NCBI GenBank assembly: GCA_949358305.1
Contig: OX442314.1
Span: 27,947,118-28,011,117, forward strand
DNA from: Strigamia acuminata
Lineage: Eukaryota > Arthropoda > Chilopoda > Geophilomorpha > Linotaeniidae
Reading direction: 5' to 3'
Length of the DNA: 64,000 bases
In this document: one piece after another, positions 10,862 to 21,779 of the stretch
Position numbering within the stretch: the stretch's first letter is position 1
Layout of the letters: every line of letters starts with the position of its first letter
Position numbers and translations under genes: made by a program
Notes under the pieces: model-generated
What the model was told of the DNA's origin: nothing
What the model saw: only the letters and a program-made list of their open reading frames with translations
The model's database searches: none

Positions 10862-10870
10862 TTTTGTTCC
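10858..10870 (-). promoter_or_regulatory. Probable -1 frameshift point, Gypsy-1 gag to pol
   Basis: On the - strand gag ends GAA CAA AAG TGA, and the pol frame continues as GTG ATT CCA. Moving back one base on AAG re-pairs the Lys tRNA with AAA, giving the -1 frame used by pol. It is not a classic X-XXY-YYZ heptamer, but the same layout at the gag stop is seen in Gypsy-2 and Gypsy-3. Confidence 0.5.
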
Positions 10871-13704
10871 GCCCGCGAGTTCCAGTTTTTTGTCATACTG
10901 TCGAATTTGGCGGTGAGTTCCTTCAAGATTTTTTCTTGTTCCTTCGCGAGCAATTTCACTAGCTCCTCACGCTCTGCGGCCTTGTCGTCGGCTTTTTTCT
11001 TTGCCAGTTTTGGGCAGGCCTGACGCCAGTGGCCGTCTTCGTTACAGAAATTACAAGGGCTTTTCTTCTTTCCCTCCCGCTCAAAAGGTTTTTTGGGGTA
11101 GTCCTTCTTCTCGGAAGTCGCCTCTGTTTTCGGGTTGTGGTGTTCCGATTTTCTGGACTTCATCTGAGGTCGGTAGCTGGGCGCCAGTTCCTTCCCCATG
11201 TTTGCGTGTACCACATCGTTGATACCTTCGTCAGCCTCATCGCTTTCCGAGAATTGCTCAGAGTCTTCGCTTACTTCGTCTTCCGACTTTTCCTCGGCGG
11301 CGTTAGTTTGCGTGCGATAGGCCTTATTCGGAGGTGGTAAAGGGTTAGAAGCTTGTTGGTTTTTCTTTGAGGGGAGTGGCTCTATACTTCCGTTTAGATA
11401 ATTTCGCGATTGGAGCAGCTTAGTGGAGTCTATGCTGCGCTCCTGTATTCGTTGCTGTCGGGCCACTCCTAGAGCTCGCTCTTCTTTTGTCAGATTTTCG
11501 TTATACCGAGCATTTACTTCGGTGTGTTTCTTCTCGACGAAAGCTAGGATGGCTTTGAAATTATCCCCTTTAGGAGCGTTCATTTCTCGTAGGACTTTGG
11601 TTGCGGTTTCGTTTAGTCCTTGTTCGAAGAGAGCTTTCTGAGCGTGTTGGTCAAATGGTTTGTCCATTTCACGGAACAGGCTGTCGGCTCGTTGTACGTA
11701 TTCCCTCAGAGTTTCCCCGGGAGCTTGCTTCATAGAGCTTACTCTTTTCTGGATTTCTTGGCTCGTCTCGCCATATTGATTGTGGAACTTTATGACGAAA
11801 TCTTCCCAGTTTCGGGGTTGGACATCAGCGTACCAGTTTCGGGCCCGGTTGATCAGCATTTCTGGTATTCCGCGTGCAACCATTTCGTCGGGTTCCGCTC
11901 CTAAGCGATTAATCGTCAGGGCGACTTCGTCCAAAAACAAGTTGCCGGCGTTCCAGGATCCGTCGAACTTAATTAGTCTCAGGGTCGTCCACTTGATGTT
12001 GTTATCCTTGCGAGAATACAGCCATCGGTCTGCGGAGTAACGTTTCAACAATCCTTCGCTTCGATCGTCCTCCTCGGTCTCTTGGCCACGGCTTTGTTGA
12101 AGTTTTTGGTCCATGGCCTGAAGGAGTTCGTCTTTCATCGTCCGTAGTTGGTTGCTTAGCGAGTCAGTCTCACTAAGCAGCGGTGATGATCGTGGATTGT
12201 CGGAAGGGAGGCTTGGGTAATGCGTACCGTTGCCCGTCAGTCCGAACTGATTGTGTTGGAACGACGTTTTCCCTGATGATCCCGCGGTGTTCGGGTTATT
12301 CGTGAGGTCTTGCGCTATGGTTGAGTTATCTGGGTTCGCTTTCTCTGGAGCGGAGGTTTGGCTCAACTTTGTTCCGGGCGGTATCAGATCGTCCAGTCGG
12401 GTCCCCGTGAGGCCTTCGTTCGTTTTTTTGATAAAAACGTAGGAATCTCTCCCAGCATACGCTTCGGCGGCGTGTTTCTTTTCGAGGTGATTTTTAACTG
12501 CGTTAATCTCCTCGAGCGTCGGCATGGCCAGTTTATTTTGACCTACTTCGTTGCGTATTTGATTCTTCTGATTTATACATCTGATTAGCTCTGCGTTAGG
12601 GTCGCCTGGGTTGTTATTACTGGTTTGGCCAGTTTTCATTGCGAATGAGTTTTTTACTGCCCATGATTGTGCGCCCTGATTATTCCTCCTATCCTGTATA
12701 AACGCCTCGTACAGTTCTCCTTTGACTTCGTCCGATTCGTTCAAGATGCTATCTAGTCCGTTGACTCGAATACTGCCGTGAGATGCTTGAGAGTCGATAC
12801 TTTCGCTGTCTGACGTTGCTTCGCCGCCTGTCTCGGACTGTTGTCGATCTGCTCCGACCCGACGTCGTTTCTCTCCGCGTCTGGCCGTGTTATCTGCCGA
12901 TCGTTTTTCAGTCCTCTGATTTACTAGGTCGATTACTCGGCTTAGCTCTGCGTAGGGATCCTTGTCCTGGTCGATCTCGATGCCGTGTGCGCAAGCTACC
13001 CGAGTTACTTCTATTGCTTTGGCTACCAGCTCCTTAGCTGTGTGAGACCGTTCTGGGGAGCTCTGTACGGAGTTTGGCTCCGAATGCTGGCTTAACCCGT
13101 TGCTTGGCGGCCGGATCTGGCAGTCCTTTGCCATTTCTCGTTCGATTATTTTCTGCTTCGCGAGCAATTCTCGAGCCAGCTCGCGCTCCAGTGCCATTTG
13201 TTTAGCTTGGTGTTCTTGTGCCAAGCTCTGTTCCATGGCAGCTAATTTCTCGCGATGCTCTCTGGCTAAATCTTCCATCAATTCGTTTTTCTTCTTCTCT
13301 AACGCGACTGTTCTTGCTTGGTCTGCGCGGGCAGCCTCGTTGATAATTGCGGCACTTGTGTTTGCCGCTTTATTTAGAAGAGTCATTAGATCCATTTCAC
13401 TGGGATCCTTTTCGACTGGTCTTGGGCTTTTCAATCCGAATCGAGGGTTTTCGAACGATTTATTTAGTCCGTTTTCTTCGTGAGAGCTTCCTGATCCTTC
13501 GAATTCGCCTCCCGTAAACGGAAGTTGTCTTGCAAGGGGAAGGCTTTCACTTGATGATTCCGTTGAAACTTTAGTCGAGTTAGTCTCGACTTCTGGTTCC
13601 ACGTGGTTCGCTTCTTCCGCTTTTTGGCGTTCGATTTCTTCGGCTTCTTTTCTATCCTTTTCGTCGTTACGCCTTTTTCTATCTTCTGCGGTAGTTTTTG
13701 TCAT
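10858..13704 (-). CDS. gag: Gypsy-1 Gag: capsid and nucleocapsid polyprotein (948 aa)
   Basis: Structural protein that packages the element RNA in virus-like particles in the cytoplasm. ATG start at 13704. The N-terminus is charged. Residues about 120-195 form a long probable coiled coil rich in Glu, Lys, Ala and Leu. The capsid-like retrotransposon gag domain is around residues 580-760 and includes the QAPGETLREYVQRADSLF segment typical of the family. Near the C-terminus is a single zinc knuckle CNFCNEDGHWRQAC (C-x2-C-x4-H-x4-C). The protein is long for a Gypsy Gag because of the N-terminal half. It is intact and has the same plan as the broken Gag of Gypsy-3. Confidence 0.92.
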   Translation of the reverse strand: MTKTTAEDRKRRNDEKDRKEAEEIERQKAEEANHVEPEVETNSTKVSTESSSESLPLARQLPFTGGEFEGSGSSHEENGLNKSFENPRFGLKSPRPVEKDPSEMDLMTLLNKAANTSAAIINEAARADQARTVALEKKKNELMEDLAREHREKLAAMEQSLAQEHQAKQMALERELARELLAKQKIIEREMAKDCQIRPPSNGLSQHSEPNSVQSSPERSHTAKELVAKAIEVTRVACAHGIEIDQDKDPYAELSRVIDLVNQRTEKRSADNTARRGEKRRRVGADRQQSETGGEATSDSESIDSQASHGSIRVNGLDSILNESDEVKGELYEAFIQDRRNNQGAQSWAVKNSFAMKTGQTSNNNPGDPNAELIRCINQKNQIRNEVGQNKLAMPTLEEINAVKNHLEKKHAAEAYAGRDSYVFIKKTNEGLTGTRLDDLIPPGTKLSQTSAPEKANPDNSTIAQDLTNNPNTAGSSGKTSFQHNQFGLTGNGTHYPSLPSDNPRSSPLLSETDSLSNQLRTMKDELLQAMDQKLQQSRGQETEEDDRSEGLLKRYSADRWLYSRKDNNIKWTTLRLIKFDGSWNAGNLFLDEVALTINRLGAEPDEMVARGIPEMLINRARNWYADVQPRNWEDFVIKFHNQYGETSQEIQKRVSSMKQAPGETLREYVQRADSLFREMDKPFDQHAQKALFEQGLNETATKVLREMNAPKGDNFKAILAFVEKKHTEVNARYNENLTKEERALGVARQQRIQERSIDSTKLLQSRNYLNGSIEPLPSKKNQQASNPLPPPNKAYRTQTNAAEEKSEDEVSEDSEQFSESDEADEGINDVVHANMGKELAPSYRPQMKSRKSEHHNPKTEATSEKKDYPKKPFEREGKKKSPCNFCNEDGHWRQACPKLAKKKADDKAAEREELVKLLAKEQEKILKELTAKFDSMTKNWNSRAEQK

Positions 13705-13776
13705 TTCTTACGATATAATGATCGATTGAAAGATCCCGGTTATTATTTAAAGTATTGTCTTAAGGTTAGCAAATCT

Positions 13777-13794
13777 ATCCCGGACAGGCCCCCA
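13777..13794 (-). other. Primer binding site of Gypsy-1 (tRNA-Pro-like)
   Basis: On the - strand the site reads TGGGGGCCTGTCCGGGAT, two bases inside the 5' LTR. The tRNA-Pro site known from murine leukaemia virus is TGGGGGCTCGTCCGGGAT, so this one differs by two swapped positions. Match judged from memory of that well-known site. Confidence 0.65.
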
Positions 13795-13868
13795 CGTGTC
13801 GTGATTCGACTTTGTGGTTAAAGATAATAAATAATACACTCGGGAATACAATATATTTCAAATACTGC

Positions 13869-13874
13869 TTTATT
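13869..13874 (-). terminator. LTR polyadenylation signal, Gypsy-1
   Basis: AATAAA on the - strand (TTTATT on +) about 390 bases downstream of the LTR TATA box. Its twin in the 3' LTR near 2738-2743 would end the element RNA. Confidence 0.45.
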
Positions 13875-14256
13875 AAAACACGCTTACTAATACAAATATA
13901 AGTCAAGATGTTTCCTGTGTTGGTCCTCGGATTCGGCTGCGAATACGAGTTGCCGCTAAACAATGGCGGATCCAATTGTTTAGTCCTACGCGTGGTCTAT
14001 GTTTGTTGTCTAGGGTATTTCCACGTGTTATTATGAACACGCGAGAATTCGCTTTCTCGTGCGAATTAAACGAATATCGTTCGAATATTTATTCTAGCGT
14101 AGATTGGCTACGCTAAATAAATGTGGCTGTTGTACAGTTGAAATGGTCAGCGGGCACCGGTCCTCGATCAATCCGTGAAACGGCCTGAAAGGTGAGGTAA
14201 ATGGTGCTCTTGCTGAAATGTGGTAACTGTAGTGTCGTTTCCGGTCAAGCATTGGC

Positions 14257-14292
14257 TATATATATTAACCGGAAATGACGTCATATGCAAAT
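14257..14292 (-). promoter_or_regulatory. LTR promoter of Gypsy-1: TATA box with CRE and octamer
   Basis: Transcription runs leftward. The TATA box is TATATATA (about 14257-14266). Just upstream are a perfect palindromic CRE, TGACGTCA (14276-14283), and an octamer, ATGCAAAT (14285-14292, on +). CRE sites bind CREB/ATF factors and octamers bind POU factors, so cell-type-specific control is possible. The same block recurs in the 3' LTR. Confidence 0.5.
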
Positions 14293-14526
14293 CCTTCTGA
14301 TTATGCAGGTTCGCAGAAACACGCGACTAGTCAGTCTAGTCGGTATTTCTAGCGCGCTCTAGTGGCGAGTATTAGTAACACAATAATCACCGCTAATTAC
14401 TTCTTCAGGTGATGCTGAATCACCACAGGTCAGCGTGGGATCCAGAGATAAAAGGGAAGAAAAATACTGAATAAAAATAAGAAGAAGCATTGATCTTGTA
14501 ACCATCGGAGATCTAACTTAAGTTAC

Positions 14527-14574
14527 CGGTATGTACTGGGAATTGAAGTGCAACAAACAAAATTGGGCTCTTTT
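14527..14574 (+). pseudogene. Copia reverse transcriptase remnant, later piece
   Basis: Reads RYVLGIEVQQTK in one frame, like the Y-x-LGIE-V block near the end of Copia reverse transcriptases; a DL motif precedes it in another frame. It lies 100 bases to the right of Gypsy-1 and in the same orientation as 2504-2655. The two are most likely parts of one Copia relic with internal deletions that Gypsy-1 split. Confidence 0.45.
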
Positions 14575-14754
14575 GGACCGAGTCTTCTGTAAGGTCCGAA
14601 CTTGCTAATCCCTGAAGTGACTTGCAAGTCCATGGATTCTGGTGTCCGATTAGCTGTCACTAATCCTTATTGTTCTCCAAATGAGTAGACTAACATTTCA
14701 AACCTTTTTTTCTCAAAACGTTTCAGTAGGAGATAATTTTTTTAAGAACAGTTC

Positions 14755-14960
14755 TAGACTAATTAGATGGTGCTCTACAACTTTGTAATTGAAAATTTTT
14801 CTCTAACCTGATTGGTTTAGAAGTTAGCAAGTGAATGACCTTCAAAATGGCCTTCAAGGTCAAATTTGATGACATCATTGGTTTGCTCTCACCCATACGA
14901 TCGCTTTATCAAAGTTTGCCTAGATGCAATTGCTCACGAAATATTTAGGGTGGTTCAGAC
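14755..14960. repeat. Dispersed repeat related to 60-300
   Basis: Shares TAATTAGATGGTGCTCTACA and following bases with 60-300 and, inverted, with 47740-47770. The rest of 14432-16090 has no coding signal that I can see apart from the Copia remnant and the repeats listed. Confidence 0.5.
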
Positions 14961-15129
14961 TTTTGAGACATCTTTGCTTTTTGTTTGTTTCTTTGATCTT
15001 CACTAAGCCCGATAGCTGACATTCTGATCTGTCGCTGTCAATATATTGCTCATAAATGGGCTGATGCGGCAAGTAAACCCGTGCAATAATAATAAATACC
15101 GGTTCTTGGTCACGCGACCATCTAATCGT

Positions 15130-15356
15130 TACGGCTGTGAGGCGGATGAAGACCTAAAAACCTCCCGCAATGATCACGGATTATTGTGATTGTCCCTGCC
15201 TATATAAGACCGTCTATATGGGAAGATGTACCCGCCAACAAATTCCGGGTGTGGACTGTGGATCAGCGCAATAAAATCCACCGTCACGGCTCTGAGGCAA
15301 ATGAAGGTGTCAAAACCTCCCGCGATGATTGTGGATCATCATCAATTATCCCTGCC
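15130..15356. repeat. Imperfect direct repeat of about 72 bp
   Basis: 15130-15200 and 15285-15356 are similar, both with CGGCT-TGAGGC, AACCTCCCGC and a final CCCTGCC. Between them is CTATATAAG, a possible TATA box. Nature unknown; perhaps part of an old LTR. Confidence 0.45.
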
Positions 15357-15994
15357 AAAATTACTAATCCCTAACCTTTTGATTGCATTTTTCGTAGTAT
15401 TTAGCTATGTTTCGATCTCGTACGACTATTTGTTTGAACGATTGTTTAAATCTCAGTGAATGCGGAGAATTATCCGCTTTCTTGCTATGTGGCTGTTTGA
15501 CCATGTAACGTTGTTGTTGTTGATACACCCGGGAATAAGCCACGACCATTTGAACATTGGAAAAAGAAACATCGCTCATTTAATCATCCATTTGTATACA
15601 GTTTGTGTTGTCAATGACAACAGCGCTCACACAATAAAGGTCTTTTGACTCTTTAATCAAACAATCAATCAATTATCTATCTGTTTAAATCCACTCACAG
15701 TTGTGACAATGCCGCGAAGCCTGCCCTAATCCTCAGCCCGTCCGGACACTCAACCAGTAGATGCGACCCGTTTTACACAAGATTAGACCCGGAATCCTAG
15801 TTGTTTAACTAAAAAATGTAAACCTGTAATATTAGTCTTATTCTACAACAATTCACTTACTTCACAGACTTTGCATATCTCACGTAGGTTATTGTTTAAG
15901 TAGCAATGTTGTCTTTATCTCTTTGGTAATGTAATATTACCATAAAAGGATAGAATCATCACAAGTTTTCCGAATAAGTGTCTTTTATTCTGAA

Positions 15995-16080
15995 AAACTA
16001 GTTTATTTACTACATGATCAGTTTTCCAGAAAAGTAAAATTTGCATTTTCACTATCTACAAGTAAACATGGTAATTGACA
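15995..16080. repeat. Truncated copy of the 22700-23105 TIR element
   Basis: Shares TGATCAGTTTTCCAGAAAAG, GCATTTTCACT and GTAAACATGGTAA with one half of that element. Confidence 0.45.
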
Positions 16081-16094
16081 CACTTTTTTGATTG

Positions 16095-16330
16095 CTTGTT
16101 ACCTTTAGTCGATAAAATGAGCTTGACATTTATTAATTCATTTAAATGGTATTTTATGGTTCTCAGTCACGACATATTTGTGGGATCAACGTACGGGAAG
16201 TTAATAAACACATAAAGTTAAGTTTATTTGCGTCGAATAGTTGCCAACGCAAATCAACAAACTAAGAATAACAAATAATAGTGGAATGATCTCGTTTAAA
16301 TGGTGTGGTCGTCCCCTTCTCATGTCTGGT
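16095..16330 (+). repeat. IR-upstream repeat module, copy 2
   Basis: Diverged copy of 2110-2455 placed 160 bases before the start codon of IR gene B. It probably contains promoter sequence for that gene, but no TATA box can be assigned. Its reverse-strand small ORF is broken. Confidence 0.5.
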
Positions 16331-16488
16331 GAGCCTAAATATCTTAATCTTCAGAAAGCGACCACCAATTAGTCGGACATATTGACACAATCACCATTAA
16401 GTGTATCAATTTGATCGTATCTCTAGCACTTATCACAATTGATATAACAAAACCATAGTTCACTGAACTGTACGTAATTTTTATTTGC

Positions 16489-19400
16489 ATGATGAACATT
16501 TCAAAAATACTTTTCTTCTACTTATTTTCTGGATCCATAAACATTTCAAACGGTAATATGTTAGAAGAAATTTTTTCTTTTTAACTTCTAATGTATGCAA
16601 AGTGTATGTCTATTCATCTTTTCTATAAGCAGGAAAAAACAATCTGTCAGATAAATTTTCCTTTTCTGATTGTAATAATCAACTCAATTCTCAATTATCT
16701 AATTTTGTACAAATCACGAATTCAAGGCGAATAATAATCATTTATCCAGACGATTACGGTAACTAAATTCCAAATTTAATTTTTTTTTATTTTTATTTTT
16801 CTAAATACCACTTTTTAAAATTTTAGCTCCTTACTGTTTATTGAAATTGATCCATTCCAACTGGACTGAATACATTGAAATATCAGCACAACGATATACT
16901 AATACATCACTCGATTTAAATTACTCTCCTTTTCAGCTGATTCTGATTTGGACAGAAAGTTTTGAGCAAGTAAAGATGTTAGCTTAATTCCAAATAAACA
17001 AGCACTAGGTCGAGAATCCTAAAGTTAATTAATCGTCCATTTGGTATTACAATTTGTGGTGACTCTGAAAGAATCATCACTAGACTTCGAATATTTATGC
17101 AAAATACAATTCGTTATATGCGCATAAAATATGCACCAAACATTCAATTTTATAAAAAAAAAAAAATTTATTCGAGTTAAATAACAACTTAATGCTATTT
17201 CAAAGTGTTCTTGATTTAAATGAATTATAAGTAGTAATTACAATTCATTTTTTTCTATTTATTTTATTTCTTAAAACTTTTTCCAGACACTAAGTTAGTG
17301 ACTTTCCCTGGTGTCTGTTTTTGGCAAAAGCCTCAGTTTTCCGAACGCAAGCATATGTATCTTAAACGATGCGTGTCTTAAAAAAAAATTGAGACATACA
17401 TGTTCCGTATCGTTAAAAATGACACAAATCGCCGTTCTTTTCCAGGAAAAATGGCGATTTGTACATTTATTTCTGATTTTCGGAAAATATGCATTTATAG
17501 CCAATTTCGGCTTTTTATTGAATAAAAATAATTCCTATGCATTTATGCATTTATCCTAACCCTAATCATCAGTAAAAAAATCGTTCTTTAAGGAAGGATC
17601 ATTTCCCTTTCCAGAATTCAAATAGAGTCGGATTACAATCAGACCTGAATTCCATGCAGTGTCGACCCAATGCTTGTCAATAATCTGATAGCTCTTCCCC
17701 CGTATTGTTCACAATAGTTAAATTTAAAAACAAATCTCAATTATAGCTTGCTCATTATTATTCCATCACAACTGAAAACAAAATAATGATGTTTGTCATA
17801 AAGGAAACACGTAAAACTGGACATCAAAACTTCGATGAAGTTTTGAACTTATTACAGGACCTAATCATATGGAGACAAAATAAAGTCTACTTACTCGCAT
17901 ATTTTCAGCACAGTAATGTATGAGTCAATGGTTAAAGGATGTTCATCTTATCATGAATTCACAAGATTCAGATCAAAAAACAAACTCAAAATGGAAGTCA
18001 TTTCAATTTTCTGCAGCCACTGAGCACACTTTCATGTTAAGACTCCCATTTCTTATTTTTACGTTCAATTTTGCATTTTAATAATACATTTTTGGTCTAA
18101 AAAGTACATTTTTTGGTTTATTTTTGCCTCTGAGAAATATGGTATTGCAGGAAATTAGTGCAGAAAGTGTCAGTAATATAATTTACAATGATAAACAGCA
18201 GCTTGATCGAGCGTAAACTATTATCCATACCTCACTTCTGGCCAAAAATGTGCAAATGTTGCTGAAAAACGAGATTAACATTCATTATGTTTCGCGTTCA
18301 AAATACTTGTACACAATTTAAATTAAAATTAAAATTAAAATATTTTTTCATTACATTAAATTTTAGAATTTTAGCTTGTCTGTATTGGAATATCAATTTG
18401 ATGAGTATAATTTTACAAAAACAAACTTGGGAATAAGTTGTGAAAATCAACAAACGTGCCAATTTCAATTAATGTCCCAAACAACATTACTTCCAAAAAA
18501 AGAAAATTTCACTATCGGACAGGTAAATTAAAAATAGCATTTAATTTTCCATGTACTATTCCTTAATTTTTTACTTTTTAACTTCTACATAGAGAATTGT
18601 AAAGAAAGGAACCTTTGAACGCTTGCTATTCAAAGAAATTCTTCATCTCATAACCAATAAAACTGGAAATTTTGGGTAATGATTTTGTTAAAGTTAATCA
18701 AAAGTTTAAAAAATTTTGTAGCTCGATAGCCATCTTTCGTCTTACAAAACATGCTGACAAAGTTGAAATGCTGATACAGAAAGTATGTTGAGTTGTTGAC
18801 GACATTAATTAAACTATAGGTGCATTCAATAACTCATAAACGATCATTTAAACCCGTTTTAACGGGCTGAAAATTGAGACAAAAAATAATTGAATTCGCC
18901 AACTGTACCGCTTCAAACAAATGCATTATTTATTGACCCCCCCCCCCCCCGGCGCCTATTTTAAATCAAAAATTAGATATTTTCTAATTAATCACTAATA
19001 ACTGCACTAAAATCACATATTATTTAGAAAAAATACTAATTTTTATGACGCATGACGCTTATTTAAACCGAGCGCTTATTGTCTACAACCCCTGGCAGAA
19101 AGTATGCGATACTTCTTTTGCCTCAAAAAATCAGTAGAAGAAGTTAGTAGCTGCATTCAAAATGCAGCTACTGTAAAAAAATCGGTGTTAAAGAATTAGA
19201 TGACATCAATAAATGGCTAAATAATAACAACATTTAATCTAACTTTTGGCTACTTCCAAAAAAAAAAAAAATTCTGAGCTGAGCAATCCCATGTTTTCTT
19301 AACATGAGGTTGGAAAAAAGTATCAGATTGCTGCATGCAGTGAAAATAAGTATGCGATATTTCCTGTTGGACTAATATGCTGTATATGAAATAAATCTAT

Positions 19401-21562
19401 TTTTAATAATAAATTTCAGAATCTAAGTGCTATTATTACATAAGAAAATGTAAATCATAAAATTCTATTTACAGTTCATCTTTATCTTTCGTTTTATTAG
19501 AAATGTGATACATATAGAACAGGATTTGGAATCAGTGCTGATCGTTTGCTCAATTGCGACTTCGTAATTTTTCCTACCAAGACAGACACATTTGCATTAG
19601 TCATGCGACAAGACAGCAACATTAACGAATACTTATGGATGACATTTTTCAAACCATTTCCCCTGGATGTTTGGTTATGTATTCTAGCCTCATGTGTCAT
19701 CATTGAACTAGCTCTGGCTATGATAACGAAATATTATAACCATTCAACATCAACTTCAGGTAGTATCACAATGTTATTGCTAACAATAACATTGTTAGCA
19801 AATCCAAAAGTTATTGTTTTTATTATTTTTCAAAGCTTATACAATTACTGGAACAAAAAAGTTGTTTATTATGCTAATTATGTTAAGCTACAGTGTGGTA
19901 TTGTACGCATCACTCACTGTTACTACATCACGACTTCAATACAACAGTATTCAAGACGTATTGTTGGACACCAAAGTCAACTTATACTCTTTTGGAAACC
20001 TTTTTGTCTACAAGCACATCAAGGTAATGAAAAAAATATCAAACACCACACAACTTGGATTATTATTACCAATCTCGTTGGTAATGGAAATACGATTAAC
20101 ACATTCGGAGGCATTGCACAGTTTGCAGCAGTTACTTTTTCCTTATAAAAACCCTCGTTACGCCTATAGGCATAGTGAAAAACTTATATCTCCATCGGAG
20201 CTTACACTATTTCTGAAAATAGCGTAGCCAATCTGGTAGTTTTCCACTATTTACGTCACTGACTCAAAATTTGGATTATCAATGACCTCTTTCGCCGCCA
20301 TTTTGAATTCTCTGCTCCATTCACGTGCGGACACATGTTATGGTTTCGGTTTATCTAATTGTTTCTGCTTTGGATTCATTTAAATTCACAATAATAAAAT
20401 TGCAGCATTGTATTAAAACATTTAAAACAAGAATTCTCTCTTTTTATGCTAACAAGACAATACTACTTTCAATAATCACGTGACATGTATAAGGTTAAGT
20501 CTAATTTTGTAACTATCACATGAAATTTCAACCGCAACCCAAACCATAACACATTTACCGTACACTAAATATAGTGTAAAAAATGTCATAATTGTAAAGA
20601 AAAAGTACCTGCCACAAACTGTGTAATTTGCGATTCTGTTAAACCTATTGTCTTTTTTTTGTCCTGGTGCCATGCCCTGAAAGTGCAGCAATGTAGTCTA
20701 ACCTTGATATTTATGTTGTACAATATGTTCATTGCAATGACGGTCTGATGATTTCAGAATGATAAACTCTTCTCAAGACATTTTTTCTTAATTGCAGACT
20801 GCAGAAACAAACCTTGCACATGAAATTTGGGATCGTATGGAAAAAAGTCCCAATAAAGGAAACATATCAGATGAGGATACTGAAGTAGTTCTTTCGAATA
20901 ATTACAATGCCATCATCAGTACATACGTTAAACTGAAGACGCTATACCAATCAAACTGCACATTGCATCATTTAAAAATTCCGATTGCTTATTTAGGATA
21001 TTATATTTTTAATAAAAATTCAAAATATGTAGATTCATTTAATCAGAAGTAAGTATTGCAGGTAAATAAAAATGTGTTACAATTTTAACATTAAACTCCA
21101 ATTATACATTTCAGCATTTTGAAGTTAAAAGAAACAGGGATCATAAACAAAGTTAGCGATCAGTTAAAGCCAGCAACATCATGCGAAAAAACAACTTATG
21201 TCCGAAAACCCATTTCTATTTATCACACAATCACAGCATTCGCAATTGTCATTGGAGGAGTTTTCGTGTCTGCAATAACAAGTCTCTTGGAATTTCTTTT
21301 GTACAAAGTTTTAATCTGGCACCATGCAAACATAATAGAATTGCTGCGTCTACCCACATTAGCAAATATAATTACATATCAATATAATTACCATTCCACT
21401 TCATTAAAATCACGGATTTTCTTGGAATTTCAAAACAGCAAAGATCAAGATCAATTGGCAACTTGCATGTCCGATCATCCTACCGGCACGTTTTATCAAG
21501 AGGGAGCGGTAGCGCCCCCCTCAACTCCCACAAACCAAACCTTATATTCATATTTATATTAA
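16489..21562 (+). CDS. Ionotropic receptor gene B (complete, 11 exons, 649 aa)
   Basis: Divergent ionotropic receptor, a membrane ligand-gated channel subunit likely used in chemosensing. Exons: 16489-16552, 16633-16758, 16827-16969, 17747-17917, 18367-18522, 18593-18675, 18722-18782, 19501-19759, 19836-20023, 20798-21048, 21115-21562. All have GT-AG junctions and join in one frame of 1,950 bases. There is a signal peptide (about 1-22). S1 carries the ligand-binding Arg (about R283, in ISADRLLNCDF). M1 is about 324-343, M3 about 363-383 (SYSVVLYASLT), S2 about 387-530 with YYIFNKNSKYVDSFNQ, and M4 about 537-562. Only about 20 residues separate M1 and M3, too few for the usual pore loop. The C-terminal tail is longer than in copies A, C and D. 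Start chosen at the first of two ATGs; the second is the next codon. Ligand unknown. Confidence 0.88.
18937..18950 (+). repeat. Run of 14 cytosines in intron 7 of gene B
   Basis: Homopolymer C14 followed by GGCGCC in a strongly AT-rich intron. Its length may be a sequencing or slippage artefact. The surrounding bases (18821-19080) contain a TAGGTGCATTCAA start like that of the 44048-44205 element, so this is probably a decayed transposon. Confidence 0.6.
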
Positions 21563-21779
21563 TCACTTGAAAAGGAGTGTATTGAATTGACACATCATGT
21601 GTCAATGTTTGATTAGCAAATGAATCCATTGTGACAGCCATGCTCTTAGCCAGGGCAACTAGGGGACCAGTTACCCTGGTGTGAGATGCAGGCTCACGAA
21701 AATAAATAAGACAAGGACTCCAGATTGTTGGATTGTTAGCCTTTAATTCGTTTGTCTAGAGATCGGAATCACAGTCTAC

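Larger units (their letters stand above)
2666..14427 (-). mobile_element. Gypsy-1: complete Ty3/Gypsy LTR retrotransposon with a third ORF
   Basis: Complete element of 11,762 bp on the - strand, flanked by the 4-bp target duplication GGTC (2662-2665 and 14428-14431). In element order it has the 5' LTR (13797-14427), tRNA-Pro-like primer site, gag (13704-10858), pol (10861-6779) in the -1 frame, spliced ORF3 (6600-3491), a purine-rich tract and the 3' LTR (2666-3296). Both LTRs are 631 bp and I found no difference on reading them through, so insertion is recent. All reading frames are open. Integration was into an old Copia fragment between IR genes A and B. Gag, Pol and ORF3 resemble those of Gypsy-3. 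Confidence 0.93.
13797..14427 (-). repeat. Gypsy-1 5' LTR
   Basis: 631 bp with TG...CA ends, flanked outside by the GGTC target duplication. It drives transcription leftward. TATA box, upstream CRE and octamer, and polyadenylation signal are listed separately. Confidence 0.95.

Noticed and set aside
17290-17570. Open frames in intron 3 of gene B with paired antisense frames
   Set aside because: The region is an AT-rich inverted-repeat relic; frames on both strands mirror each other and there are no splice signals.
19081-19200. Possible extra IR exon near AGAAAGTATGCGATACTTC
   Set aside because: It resembles the exon 7 donor region but has no open frame in phase; likely a local duplication.
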